60,862 nt of DNA from Acidobacteriaceae bacterium (GTDB lineage: Bacteria; Acidobacteriota; Terriglobia; Terriglobales; Acidobacteriaceae), in assembly GCA_013361705.1 (NCBI GenBank), contig JABFXN010000134.1, forward strand, positions 1 through 60,862. Reading direction: 5' to 3'. The notes under the pieces are model-generated. The model was not told where the DNA came from and did not search any database. It saw only the letters and a program-made list of their open reading frames with translations. Positions 16,024 through 28,206 of this stretch are shown here, piece by piece. Positions within the stretch are counted from its first letter, which is position 1, and each line of letters opens with the position of its first letter. The translations under genes and the position numbers were made by a program.

Positions 16024-17898
16024 ATGGGCTTCTGTGGCATAGCAGGACACTCTGATAACGAGGCCGGAGTTGCGAAAGCTCTCCGAGCTTTAGCCCATGG
16101 GGCCGAATCGAAAGATTCGGCCCTTTTGCATGCTGGCATCCATCTTGCGGCGATCGATCAGGCCACGTTATGGAAGAGCGATTCGACTCCACTTCCTGTG
16201 CTTGCGGTGCTGGACGGCCGTCTCTTCGATCGGGATGCACTGAGCCTTCAGCTCGGTCTGGATGGCAATGAGCGTACCGATGCGGAGCTGGTCGGGCGCG
16301 CGTATTTGCGTTGGGGAACTGAGTTCGCCGCGTATCTGGATGGCGAGTTTGCGTGTGTCGTCTGGGATGCTGCAGAACGAAAACTTCTTTTGTGTCGTGA
16401 TGCCTCCGGCAGGCGAGCCCTGTATTACAGCCGGAATAAGCCGTTTCGATTCGCAACGCAGCTGGCTGGACTGCTTGCGTGGCCTGATGTCTCTCGCGAG
16501 ATCGATGCGGGGCACCTGGTGTGCTGGCTGTCGCGTCAGCCGGCACAGTCCACAACGTTCTTCCGGGAGATCGCTGCCGTACCGCTTGGTGATGTCAGTG
16601 TTGTGCAGGATGAATCCATCACGATGCACCGATATTGGCGGCCCCTGGAAATGGAGCCGTTGTATCTCTCTGACGATGCAGCCTATGAAGAGCTGATTCG
16701 AGAGACTCTCACCGAAGCAGTGCGCCGGCGGATTCCGAGGGAGGGCTTGGTCAGCACTCATCTAAGCGGTGGTCTGGATAGCAGCAGCATTACCAGCTTG
16801 GCGGCGGAGGAATTAAGTCGCCAGGGCCGCAGCTTGCTGGCTATGACGGCGGTGCCCGAACGCGTGCTCCCGCCCCATACGACGTCGGGGCGATTCATGG
16901 ATGAGCGCGAGCATGCAGCCGCAGTGGTTGCGCGTCATTCCAATATTGAGCATGTGCTTGTTGCAAATGATGGAGCTCCGTTGTGGGAGTCTGTCGATTA
17001 TTTCGGCCGCATGGGCATACCCCTTCTCAACCTGAAGAATGTGCGGTGGCTCTATGCCCAGGACCTCATGGCGGCGCAACGAGGATCCAGGCAGTGCTTG
17101 AACGGGTTTGCGGGCAATCTGACGTTGAGTCACTCGTTGTGGTGGGGCCTGCGGGAGCTATGGGGCGACTGGCCGGAGCTGTATGGCGCGATCAACCGGC
17201 GCAGAGTTGCAGGTCAGACGTGGAAGAGCATTCTCTGGCAGATTCTCGCAGCAGACGCGAAGAGGATGTACTTGCTTCGGAAGATACGCGGTGCGAGTGT
17301 CGAGACTATCTACGATCAGACATCGCTGAAGCCGAGCTTTGTTGAGCAGGCAGGTTATGGCGGCGCATTTGAACGTTGGGGACGTCTGTCGCATAGCTTT
17401 CCCGGTAAGGACGTCCGATCGTCACGTCTGCGGTTCACTCAACTACAAGACATGGGCGCATACACACCCGAGACGGAACGCCTCTTCGGTATGACTTTCA
17501 GCGATCCAATGCAGGACCGGCGTGTGGTGCAGCTAGTGCTGCGAATTCCGACGGAACGTTTCTGGGTTGGCGGGATTCCTCGGCAGCTCTTCCGCAACGC
17601 GATGCGGGGCGTGCTTCCCGAGAAGATTCTTACCGAACGTCGGCGGGGACTGCAGGGGAGCGACTGGCACGCGGTCATGAGTCGTGATTTGCCACTCTAC
17701 CGTGAAGAGGTCGACTCAATGAAGCGATCGGCGTTCACTCGGAATGCCATCGACATTGCTGCTGTGGAACAGACGCTGAAGGAGTGGCCGGCAAAAGCGC
17801 CCACGGACATGAAATGGGAGCTGAAGCTGGGAAGCATGGGGTCGGCATTAACCGCCGGACGCTTTATTCGCCAGATCGAGGAGCGAGAGATCTTCTGA
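16024..17898 (+). CDS. Asparagine-synthetase-like amidotransferase (possible lasso cyclase)
   Basis: This 624-residue protein has an N-terminal class II glutaminase-like domain (MGFCGIAG) and a C-terminal ATP-pyrophosphatase domain with the PPi loop SGGLDSS at residues 248-254. In true asparagine synthetases Cys follows Met directly. Here Cys is residue 4, so the N-terminal nucleophile is displaced and glutaminase activity is doubtful. That fits a peptide macrolactam synthetase that adenylates a carboxylate. It follows the short peptide gene by 12 nt without a clear ribosome-binding site, suggesting coupling. No PqqD-like or transglutaminase-like protease gene lies in the visible region. Asparagine biosynthesis remains possible. 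Confidence 0.8.
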   Translation: MGFCGIAGHSDNEAGVAKALRALAHGAESKDSALLHAGIHLAAIDQATLWKSDSTPLPVLAVLDGRLFDRDALSLQLGLDGNERTDAELVGRAYLRWGTEFAAYLDGEFACVVWDAAERKLLLCRDASGRRALYYSRNKPFRFATQLAGLLAWPDVSREIDAGHLVCWLSRQPAQSTTFFREIAAVPLGDVSVVQDESITMHRYWRPLEMEPLYLSDDAAYEELIRETLTEAVRRRIPREGLVSTHLSGGLDSSSITSLAAEELSRQGRSLLAMTAVPERVLPPHTTSGRFMDEREHAAAVVARHSNIEHVLVANDGAPLWESVDYFGRMGIPLLNLKNVRWLYAQDLMAAQRGSRQCLNGFAGNLTLSHSLWWGLRELWGDWPELYGAINRRRVAGQTWKSILWQILAADAKRMYLLRKIRGASVETIYDQTSLKPSFVEQAGYGGAFERWGRLSHSFPGKDVRSSRLRFTQLQDMGAYTPETERLFGMTFSDPMQDRRVVQLVLRIPTERFWVGGIPRQLFRNAMRGVLPEKILTERRRGLQGSDWHAVMSRDLPLYREEVDSMKRSAFTRNAIDIAAVEQTLKEWPAKAPTDMKWELKLGSMGSALTAGRFIRQIEEREIF

Positions 17899-18270
17899 GT
17901 GGCTTGACCGGCTGTTCGGATATCGACAAGTCGCGGGCGAATATCAATCTAAGACTGTTTAGGTGCGAATTTTAGAGGTTAATCGGTGACCGGCGAGTCA
18001 GATGTTGTGTCTTTTCTGCCGCTTTACCCACAGATTGCACGAGATGTTGTGCAAGGCACCTTGATGGAATGGTGTCGATTATCGAAGTTGTAGAAAGAAA
18101 TGATGGTTGCAGTGATGGGGGTCACTTGAAGGGGTCCTGACCCGCTGCTTATACTCAAACTTTCCGAGGCAGGTTTTCCTGGACAGCTCTCAACCCCACG
18201 TCCTGGATGGTCCTTCTTCAAAACATCAGCAACGACTTCTCTTTGACGCAGAGGAAACAGGAACGCACTC
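17899..18270. other. Intergenic region upstream of the act operon
   Basis: These 372 bases carry no convincing reading frame. They hold the candidate sigma70-type promoter described separately at 18126-18155 and a 5' leader of about 110 nt before actA, in which I see no recognisable riboswitch. Confidence 0.5.
18126..18155 (+). promoter_or_regulatory. Candidate sigma70 promoter of the act-cox operon
   Basis: TTGAAG (18126-18131) and TATACT (18150-18155) are separated by 18 bp. The spacer begins with GGGTCCTGACCC, a small inverted repeat that could be an operator. The start of transcription would lie about 110 nt before actA. Confidence 0.45.
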
Positions 18271-19112
18271 ATGGCGCAAGTTTTTGACCGCAGTTCGAAC
18301 GCGCTGGCCCGGGCAAGTCTCGTTATCACGGGCCTGATCGTGATCGCACTGGGCGTTGCGCTGAACCAGTTGCAGCGCTCTCCGTGGGTAACACGGCAGG
18401 GCCAGCGACCGGATCAGCCCGTCCCGTTCAGTCACAGGCATCACGTTGAGGGTCTTGGCGTGCAGTGCCAGTACTGCCACACCAGTGTGGAGAAGTCGAT
18501 GTATGCCGGCATTCCGCCGACCAAGACGTGTATGAACTGCCATGCGCAGATCTGGACGAACGCCGAGATGCTCGAGCCGGTTCGTCAGAGCTGGGCAACG
18601 GGCGAGTCCATCAAGTGGACCCGCGTACACGATCTTCCGGACTATGTGTACTTCAACCACGAGATCCACGTGAACAAGGGCATCGGCTGCGCGAGCTGCC
18701 ACGGCCGTGTGGACGAGATGCCGTTGATGTACCAGGAGAACACCCTCCAGATGGAGTGGTGCTTGAACTGCCACCGCAATCCTGGCAAGAACCTCCGTCC
18801 GACCAGCGAGATTTACAACATGGCCTGGACTGGCCCCACGTCTGACAAGCCGGTCTACTGCGCCGACACGGGCGTAAGCGGTCCGACCTCGCAGGGCGTG
18901 GTTTGCTCTACCGAGAAGCCGGAAGGTCCGAAGGTTGCTCTGCTGCAGGAGTCGGCGCCCGGCGCCAGGTCTGAAGGCGCTGTAGCTCCCGTGATCAAGC
19001 TTCCGCTCAACTACGTAAAGTTCACTAGCCAGGAAGACCTGGGTAAGTTCCTGACGGACAAGTACCACATCCGCACCCCGAACGAGCTCTCGAGCTGCGA
19101 GGTGTGCCACAG

Positions 19113-19116
<4 letters not shown>
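18271..19116 (+). CDS. actA: Alternative complex III subunit ActA, pentahaem cytochrome c
   Basis: This 281-residue protein has one N-terminal membrane anchor (about residues 15-35) and five CXXCH haem motifs: CQYCH, CMNCH, CASCH, CLNCH and CEVCH. This is the number expected of ActA, the periplasmic cytochrome that collects electrons from the ActB iron-sulfur chain. The last motif lies at the extreme C-terminus. Its stop overlaps the start of actB (ATGA). It is the first gene of a 12-gene respiratory operon. Confidence 0.95.
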
Positions 19117-22229
<3,113 letters not shown>

Positions 22230-23654
22230 ATGGCGACCAAGGGACAAATCAGCGATCCGATGATCGACCCGAAGACTGGCGAATTCGCCGTCATCGCGCC
22301 GGGCCATAATTTCAAATCGGTAACCGAGAAGATTGCCGGCGTCGTACTGACGTCGAGCACACCGCTGGGCTGGTTCTTCGGCCTGATCGTAGCCTCCGGT
22401 GTGGCGACTTTCCTGGTGATTGCCGTTACCTGGCTCTTCCTGAAGGGCGTTGGTATCTGGGGCGTAACGATCCCGGGCGCCTGGGGTTTCGCTATCATCA
22501 ACTTCGTCTGGTGGATCGGTATCGGTCACGCCGGAACGTTGATCTCGGCGATTCTTCTGCTCTTCAAGCAGACCTGGCGTAACTCGATTAACCGCTTCGC
22601 AGAAGCGATGACGATCTTCGCCGTATGCTGCGCCGGCCTGTTCCCGGTTCTGCACGTTGGCCGTCCGTGGCTGGGTTACTGGCTGTTCCCGTACCCCAAC
22701 ACGATGAACATCTGGCCGCAGTTCCGCTCGCCGCTGTGCTGGGACGTGTTCGCCGTATCGACCTACGCGACCATCTCGGTGGTGTTCTGGTATATCGGCA
22801 TGATTCCTGACTTCGGAACTCTGCGCGATAAGGCGCAGTTTCCGCTGGCCAAGTACATCTACGGTCTGCTCTCGCTGGGCTGGCGCGGTTCGACCCGCCA
22901 CTGGATGCGGTATGAGACGGCTTCGCTGCTTCTGGCCGGTCTTTCAACGCCCCTGGTGCTTTCAGTACACACGGTCATCAGCTTCGACTTCGCGGTCGCG
23001 GCTCTGCCCGGCTGGCACACGACGATCTTCCCGCCTTACTTCGTTGCCGGCGCTATCTACTCCGGCTTCGCCATGGTGCTCACGCTGGCGATTCCGATCC
23101 GCAAGTTCTACCACATGGAAGACCTGGTCACGCTGCGCCACCTGGACAACATGGCCAAGGTCATGCTCGGTACCGGTCTGATCGTGGCTTACGGCTATGG
23201 CATGGAAGTCTTCATGGCCTGGTACTCGGCCAGCCACTGGGAATTCTTCATGATGTGGAACCGTATGTTTGGGCCGATGGGCTGGGGCTACTGGATCCTA
23301 ATCGCAACGAACATCGCCATTCCGCTGACGACCCTGTGGTCGCGTAAGCTGCGGGTGAACGTGACGTATCTGTTCATCCTGTCGCTGGTCGTGAACACCG
23401 GTATGTGGTTCGAGCGTTTCGTGATCGTTGTTACCTCGCTGTACCGTGACTTCCTTCCCTCGAGCTGGGGCACCTACAAGGCGACCAAGTGGGATTACAT
23501 GCTCTATGTTGGAACGCTCGGCATGTTCTCCTTCTTGTTCCTGCTCTTCGTCCGTCTGGCTCCGATGATTCCGATGAACGAAATCAAGATGATGCTGCCG
23601 CAGACCAAGATCAAGGGTCTGGACGCTGAAACTACCGTAGAGGAGACCGCCTGA
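22230..23654 (+). CDS. actC: Alternative complex III subunit ActC (NrfD-like)
   Basis: This 474-residue membrane protein has about ten helices and belongs to the NrfD/PsrC family (FVWWIGIGHAGTLISAILLL, LWGSLPVLH-like, FHMEDLVT). ActC provides a quinol-binding site of the complex. Its ATG follows the actB stop directly with no gap, and its stop overlaps the start of actD by 1 nt (TGATG). Confidence 0.95.
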   Translation: MATKGQISDPMIDPKTGEFAVIAPGHNFKSVTEKIAGVVLTSSTPLGWFFGLIVASGVATFLVIAVTWLFLKGVGIWGVTIPGAWGFAIINFVWWIGIGHAGTLISAILLLFKQTWRNSINRFAEAMTIFAVCCAGLFPVLHVGRPWLGYWLFPYPNTMNIWPQFRSPLCWDVFAVSTYATISVVFWYIGMIPDFGTLRDKAQFPLAKYIYGLLSLGWRGSTRHWMRYETASLLLAGLSTPLVLSVHTVISFDFAVAALPGWHTTIFPPYFVAGAIYSGFAMVLTLAIPIRKFYHMEDLVTLRHLDNMAKVMLGTGLIVAYGYGMEVFMAWYSASHWEFFMMWNRMFGPMGWGYWILIATNIAIPLTTLWSRKLRVNVTYLFILSLVVNTGMWFERFVIVVTSLYRDFLPSSWGTYKATKWDYMLYVGTLGMFSFLFLLFVRLAPMIPMNEIKMMLPQTKIKGLDAETTVEETA

Positions 23655-24196
23655 TGCCGGTAAAAGAAGGAACCTACGGACTGTTGGCGGAGTTCGATAC
23701 TCCGGGAGCTCTGGTGCATGCCACTGAAGCTGCACGGGATGCCGGATACCGCCGCATGGAATGCTATACGCCGTACCCGGTGGAAGAGGCTGCTGAGGCC
23801 CTGGGCGTGGTGCGCAACCGCGTACCGCTGCTGACCCTGATGGGCGGCATCATGGGCCTGACGACGGCATTTCTGATGCAGACCTGGATCTCGCGCTGGG
23901 GTTACCCGATGAACTTTGCCGGACGTCCGCTGTTCTCGTGGCCGGCGTTCATCATCCCGACCTACGAGTGGACGATTCTGTTCAGCGGTCTGTCGGCTGC
24001 CTTCGGCATGCTGGCGCTGAACGGTCTGCCGCAGCCGTACCATCCGTTGTTCAACGCTCCCAACTTCCGTCAGGGAGCGACCGACCACAAGTTCTTCCTG
24101 TGCCTGGAGGCGACCGATCCCCGGTTCGATGTGAACGAGACGCGCGCCTTCCTCGAGCAGTTCCATGCCGTAAGCGTGGTGGAGGTAGATCTCTAA
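23654..24196 (+). CDS. actD: Alternative complex III subunit ActD (DUF3341)
   Basis: This 180-residue protein matches DUF3341/ActD. It has an N-terminal cytoplasmic alpha/beta part (YGLLAEFDTPGALVHAT, CYTPYPVEE), two membrane helices at about residues 60-110, and the C-terminal FFLCLEATDPRFD block. It is a structural subunit without cofactors. It overlaps actC by one base and actE by one base (TAATG). Confidence 0.95.
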   Translation: MPVKEGTYGLLAEFDTPGALVHATEAARDAGYRRMECYTPYPVEEAAEALGVVRNRVPLLTLMGGIMGLTTAFLMQTWISRWGYPMNFAGRPLFSWPAFIIPTYEWTILFSGLSAAFGMLALNGLPQPYHPLFNAPNFRQGATDHKFFLCLEATDPRFDVNETRAFLEQFHAVSVVEVDL

Positions 24197-25272
24197 TGCA
24201 GGGCGCAAGCTTCAAGGTTCAAGGCGCACGCCTCATCCTGTCAGCCACTCTGGCCAGCGTTGCTGTCCTAACCGGTTGCCGTCAGGATATGCACGACCAG
24301 CCGAAGATGTTTCCGCAGCGTTCGACGACGATCTTCGCCGACGGCCGCTCCGCACGTCCGCAGGTGACCAACACCGTCGCTCGTGGCCAGTTGCACGAGG
24401 ACAGCTACTTCTACACCGGTCTGGTGGACGGCAAGGAAGCCGACGGTATGCCTTTCCCGGCGACGCTCGATGTACTGAAGCGCGGCCAGGAGCGGTTCAA
24501 TGTGTACTGCACGCCGTGCCACTCGCGTGTGGGCAACGGCGCCGGCGAGATTGTTGAGCGCGGCTACCGTCTGGCGGGCAACTTCCATACGGAGCGCCTG
24601 CGCAACGCGCCGCTCGGACACTTCTTCAGCGTGATGACCAACGGTTATGGCGCGATGCCTGATTACTCGGCACAGATTGCGCCGGCTGACCGCTGGGCGA
24701 TCGCCTCGTATATCCGCGCGCTGCAGTTGAGCCAGAACGCCAAGTCGAGCGATGTGCCGGCGGGTGTTGAGGTGAAGCCGCTGTCGAAGCTGGCGGAAGA
24801 GCAGGGCATGCCGGTCGGTTTCGCAGGTGACTGGTCGGTGCCGAATACCACGGGTCCCGCAGCTCCTGAGGTAGCGAAGCCGGTCGAGTCTGCCACGCCG
24901 ACGCCAACCACGACGCCAGGCGTAGCTCCGGCGACCAGCGAGAACCAGAAGGCGACGACTCCCGCGGTGACCAAGGAAGCAGCTCCGGCGACGGCTAAGA
25001 CTGCTGCCCTGACCAAGCCCAAGTCTGAGGACATCGCTGCAGGAAAGGCCACCTATATGGCGAACTGCAGCGTCTGCCATCAGGCAGCGCGCACCGGACT
25101 TCCGCCGAACATTCCCTCTCTGGTGGGCATCGTAGGACGGGTTGGTCCGGATCGTATCCGGCAGGTCGTCACGCAGGGTATTCCGACGGGCAAGATTCAG
25201 ATGCCGTCATTTTCCGCGAAGCTCTCTTCCACGGATATCGATCACCTGATCGCATATCTGGGTACCGAATAA
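24196..25272 (+). CDS. actE: Alternative complex III subunit ActE, dihaem lipoprotein
   Basis: This 358-residue protein has a lipoprotein signal (VAVLTGC) and two c-type haem sites: CTPCH near residue 100 and CSVCH near residue 295. They are joined by a Pro/Ala/Thr/Lys-rich linker of about 80 residues. The first domain is the usual ActE. The second is an additional cytochrome c domain and may hand electrons to the oxidase. The linker would let the second domain move between complex III and the caa3 oxidase. The start overlaps the actD stop. Confidence 0.9.
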   Translation: MQGASFKVQGARLILSATLASVAVLTGCRQDMHDQPKMFPQRSTTIFADGRSARPQVTNTVARGQLHEDSYFYTGLVDGKEADGMPFPATLDVLKRGQERFNVYCTPCHSRVGNGAGEIVERGYRLAGNFHTERLRNAPLGHFFSVMTNGYGAMPDYSAQIAPADRWAIASYIRALQLSQNAKSSDVPAGVEVKPLSKLAEEQGMPVGFAGDWSVPNTTGPAAPEVAKPVESATPTPTTTPGVAPATSENQKATTPAVTKEAAPATAKTAALTKPKSEDIAAGKATYMANCSVCHQAARTGLPPNIPSLVGIVGRVGPDRIRQVVTQGIPTGKIQMPSFSAKLSSTDIDHLIAYLGTE

Positions 25273-25308
25273 TTTTCGAGATCTGAAGAAGGATTAAGGC
25301 CGTAACGA

Positions 25309-26631
25309 ATGGCACACGGAAACGAACAACACGGACACGGAGCTCTCACCGAGCCAAAGACGCTGCCGGCGTCGCTGCAGGCGCCTGAGGCTGTCGCCGC
25401 ATGGCGCACGCGGGCTCTGATTGTGGCGGCGGTCGCGGCGATCGCCTCGCTCCTCTTCCTTTTCGGCGGCGGCGCGGACCATGTCATGCGCGCCTACCTG
25501 CTGGGCTGGATGATGACCTTCTCTCTCTGCGGCGGCGGCCTCTGCCTGCTGATGCTGCAGTATGTTTCGGGCGGTAAGTGGGGTCTTCTGCTGCGCCGTC
25601 CGCTGGAGGCGATGACTCGTACGCTTCCGCTGGTCGTCATTCTGTTGATTCCAATCCTGATCTTCGCCAAGAAGCTGTATCTCTGGGCTGCTTTCCCGAC
25701 CTTTGAGGCGGTAGAAGAGGGCCTGAAGTCCAAGCTGCTCACTGAGGCCCAGGCACACGCCCTTAACTTCAAGCGGCCCATGCTCTCTCCGATGAGCGTC
25801 ATCGTGCAGATGGTTGTGGTTTTCGCGATCATGGGCGCCTTCACCTACTTCCTGAACAAGTGGTCGCTCGAGCGCGAGGCCGATCCTGAGCGGGGATCGC
25901 AGGGCAGCTACGATCGCTGGCGTATCAAGTTCGAGAATCTGTCCGGTATCGGCGTTCTGATCTACGTTGGTCTGCTGACGATTGTAGCCATCGACTTCAT
26001 CATGGCACTCGACGTGACCTGGTACTCGTCGGTGTGGGGCCTGCTGTTCCTGGTCGGCCAGGGTTATGTTGTGCTGGCGGCTGCCGTTCACTCGGCGATC
26101 CGGCTCTCGAAGTATGAGCCGATGGCAACGATCCTGCGTAAGACTGAGCAGTACGACCTCGGTAAGTTCATGCTTGGCTTTGTCATGCTGAACATCTATC
26201 TGGCATTTGCCCAGTTCCTGATCATCTGGTCGGGTAACCTGCCGGAAGAGCTTCCCTGGTACCTGAACCGCATCCGTGGCGGATGGTGGGTGATCTGCAC
26301 CTGCGACTTTATCTTCCACTGGGTGATCCCATTCGTCCTGCTGCTGTCGAAGGACCTGAAGCGTTCTAAGTCGAAGATGCTGGCCCTTACCGGCTGGATG
26401 ATCTTCGCTCGCGGCTTCGACCTGTTCTGGCTGATTGAGCCGAACTTCCCGGATGCTGCCCGCAACCTGCATCTGAGCGGCAACCTCAGCATCCTGGCCT
26501 ACATCACGGTACCGGTAGCGATCCTTGGCATCTGGATGGCGTTCTACCTCACGACGCTGATGTCGCGTCCGCTGGTTGTTGTGAACGACCCGCACACCGA
26601 AGAGATTCTGGAGCCCGAGCATGCACATTAA
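25309..26631 (+). CDS. actF: Alternative complex III subunit ActF
   Basis: This 440-residue integral membrane protein has about ten helices. It resembles ActF/ActC-type NrfD relatives: long loops with MLSPMSVIVQM, FENLSGIGVLIYVG, and WYLNRIRGGWWVICTCDFIFHW. The N-terminus is His-rich (GNEQHGHG). ActF completes the quinol-oxidising membrane core. Its 3' end overlaps the next gene by 11 nt. Confidence 0.9.
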   Translation: MAHGNEQHGHGALTEPKTLPASLQAPEAVAAWRTRALIVAAVAAIASLLFLFGGGADHVMRAYLLGWMMTFSLCGGGLCLLMLQYVSGGKWGLLLRRPLEAMTRTLPLVVILLIPILIFAKKLYLWAAFPTFEAVEEGLKSKLLTEAQAHALNFKRPMLSPMSVIVQMVVVFAIMGAFTYFLNKWSLEREADPERGSQGSYDRWRIKFENLSGIGVLIYVGLLTIVAIDFIMALDVTWYSSVWGLLFLVGQGYVVLAAAVHSAIRLSKYEPMATILRKTEQYDLGKFMLGFVMLNIYLAFAQFLIIWSGNLPEELPWYLNRIRGGWWVICTCDFIFHWVIPFVLLLSKDLKRSKSKMLALTGWMIFARGFDLFWLIEPNFPDAARNLHLSGNLSILAYITVPVAILGIWMAFYLTTLMSRPLVVVNDPHTEEILEPEHAH

Positions 26632-27292
26632 GCCCAATCAGAACGACGGGGATACCCTGAATCCGAATCCGCATCCTCAGGTGAACGATCCTGAGCATCC
26701 GGGCTATGAAGTCACCGATGTCAATGTCAGTGGCATTCTGGTCTTCGTCGGCGGCCTGGCCGGTTTCGTAGCGGTCTTCTTTGTGGTTTGTTTCTTCATC
26801 GGCCGCCTGGTGAACAGCCAGATTGCCAAGGATGACGGTCCGCTGGACAAGTGGCACCAGCAGTACGCACCGGCGAAGACAAGCGATGGCCTGACCTCGA
26901 ACCCGGTCTTTGAGCAGCGCTCTGCCTCGCAGATCGTGAAGACTTTCCCTGGACCGCGTCTCGATCCCGATGACGGCAACCAGAGCTCAAGCGATCTGCA
27001 CGCCAGGGAAGACCTGCTGTTGGAGAACTACTCGCAGGTGCAGGGCATGCCGAACTCGGTCCGCATTCCGATCGATCGTGCGATTGAACTGACCGCCGAA
27101 CGCGGACTTCCGCTGGCTGCCGATGCCAAGGCCGCAACGACCGTGGCGAAGATGGTGGGCGCGGATACTCCGGTGGTGACGGCTCCGCTGACCAACGGAT
27201 TTGCCCGTAGCGGTTTTGAGCAGGAGCGCATTGCGGAGCGCGAGCAGAAGCTTGAGTTCGCAAAAGAAGCAAGTAAGGAAGAGAAGAAGTAA
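26621..27292 (+). CDS. Uncharacterised one-TM protein within the act-cox operon
   Basis: This 223-residue protein has one strong membrane helix (about residues 38-62: ILVFVGGLAGFVAVFFVV). A large polar C-terminal domain is rich in charged residues and ends in a lysine/glutamate-rich tail. I recognise no cofactor motif. It overlaps actF by 11 nt and lies just before the SCO gene, so it is translated with the complex. A role as an accessory subunit or assembly factor of the ActABCDEF-caa3 supercomplex is the natural inference. Confidence 0.75.
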   Translation: MHIKPNQNDGDTLNPNPHPQVNDPEHPGYEVTDVNVSGILVFVGGLAGFVAVFFVVCFFIGRLVNSQIAKDDGPLDKWHQQYAPAKTSDGLTSNPVFEQRSASQIVKTFPGPRLDPDDGNQSSSDLHAREDLLLENYSQVQGMPNSVRIPIDRAIELTAERGLPLAADAKAATTVAKMVGADTPVVTAPLTNGFARSGFEQERIAEREQKLEFAKEASKEEKK

Positions 27293-27294
27293 CC

Positions 27295-28197
27295 ATGACG
27301 ACGACGCACCCAATTCGGAAGACCCGCCTCGCCGCCCTGTTGGGATGCGCGCTGGCGTGCGCCTCCGCGATGGGGCAGGTTAGCGGGTATGGTGACAAAC
27401 AGACTGGCGAAGTCAGCGGCGGGCAACTGCCGACCGTGCTGCAGCGTGTAGGCGTGGAGCAGCACCTGAATACGCCTTTGCCGTTGCATGTTCCGTTCAC
27501 GGACGAGACTGGAAAGTCTGTCACGCTGAACGACTACTTCGACGGCAAGAAGCCTGGGCTCTTTGCTCTGGTGTACTACCGCTGCCCGATGCTTTGCTCC
27601 GAGGAGATGGACGGCATGGCCTCCGCTCTCCAGATGGTGAAGCTGAAGCCGGGTAGTGACTTCAACATCGTGATGGTTTCGATCGATCCGCGGGAGACTC
27701 CTCAGGACGCGGCCGAAAAGAAAGCGATGTATGTGAAGCGGTATGGACATCCGGAGACAGCGAACGGCTGGCATTTCCTGGTTGGACCGAAGACCTCGAT
27801 CGATGCGGTCTCTCAGGCTACCGGGTATGGCTATGTCGAGGTGAAGAGCCCGGATGGGAAGACTTCGCAGTTCGCGCATGCCTCGGCGCTGGAAGTAGTG
27901 ACACCTGAGGGACGGCTGGCACAGTACTACATGGGCGTGGAGTACTCGCCCAAGGACCTGCTGCTCGGCCTGATCGAAGCTTCCGGCAACAAGATCGGTT
28001 CGCCGGTCGCCAACATTTTGACGTACTGCTATCACTACGACCCGCAGCAGAACAAGCACAGCCTGATCGTGTCGCGTGTGGTGCAACTGGGCGGCATGGT
28101 TACCGTGGCCGGCCTGGGTGGGTTCATGTTCTTGATGTTCCGGCGGGATGCAAAGCTGGGACGTGATCATTCTTTGACGAAGCGACAGAACGGATAA
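27295..28197 (+). CDS. SCO1/SenC-type copper chaperone for cytochrome oxidase
   Basis: This 300-residue protein has a signal peptide, a thioredoxin-like domain with CPMLC (CxxxC) and a histidine in the FAHASALEV strand. These are the three copper ligands of SCO proteins. A C-terminal membrane helix (GGMVTVAGLGGFMFLMF) anchors it, an arrangement seen in several acidobacterial and Bacteroidota operons. It delivers copper to the CuA site of CoxB. It lies immediately upstream of coxB. Confidence 0.9.
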   Translation: MTTTHPIRKTRLAALLGCALACASAMGQVSGYGDKQTGEVSGGQLPTVLQRVGVEQHLNTPLPLHVPFTDETGKSVTLNDYFDGKKPGLFALVYYRCPMLCSEEMDGMASALQMVKLKPGSDFNIVMVSIDPRETPQDAAEKKAMYVKRYGHPETANGWHFLVGPKTSIDAVSQATGYGYVEVKSPDGKTSQFAHASALEVVTPEGRLAQYYMGVEYSPKDLLLGLIEASGNKIGSPVANILTYCYHYDPQQNKHSLIVSRVVQLGGMVTVAGLGGFMFLMFRRDAKLGRDHSLTKRQNG

Positions 28198-28206
28198 AGG
28201 GAAACG

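Noticed and set aside
17784-17975. Small gene overlapping the end of the asparagine-synthetase homologue
   Set aside because: No ribosome-binding site, composition shaped by the overlapping frame, and no recognisable feature.
25294-26637. 447-codon minus-strand frame opposite actF
   Set aside because: It mirrors the actF gene almost exactly and has a low-complexity Gln/Asp/Arg composition typical of antisense frames.
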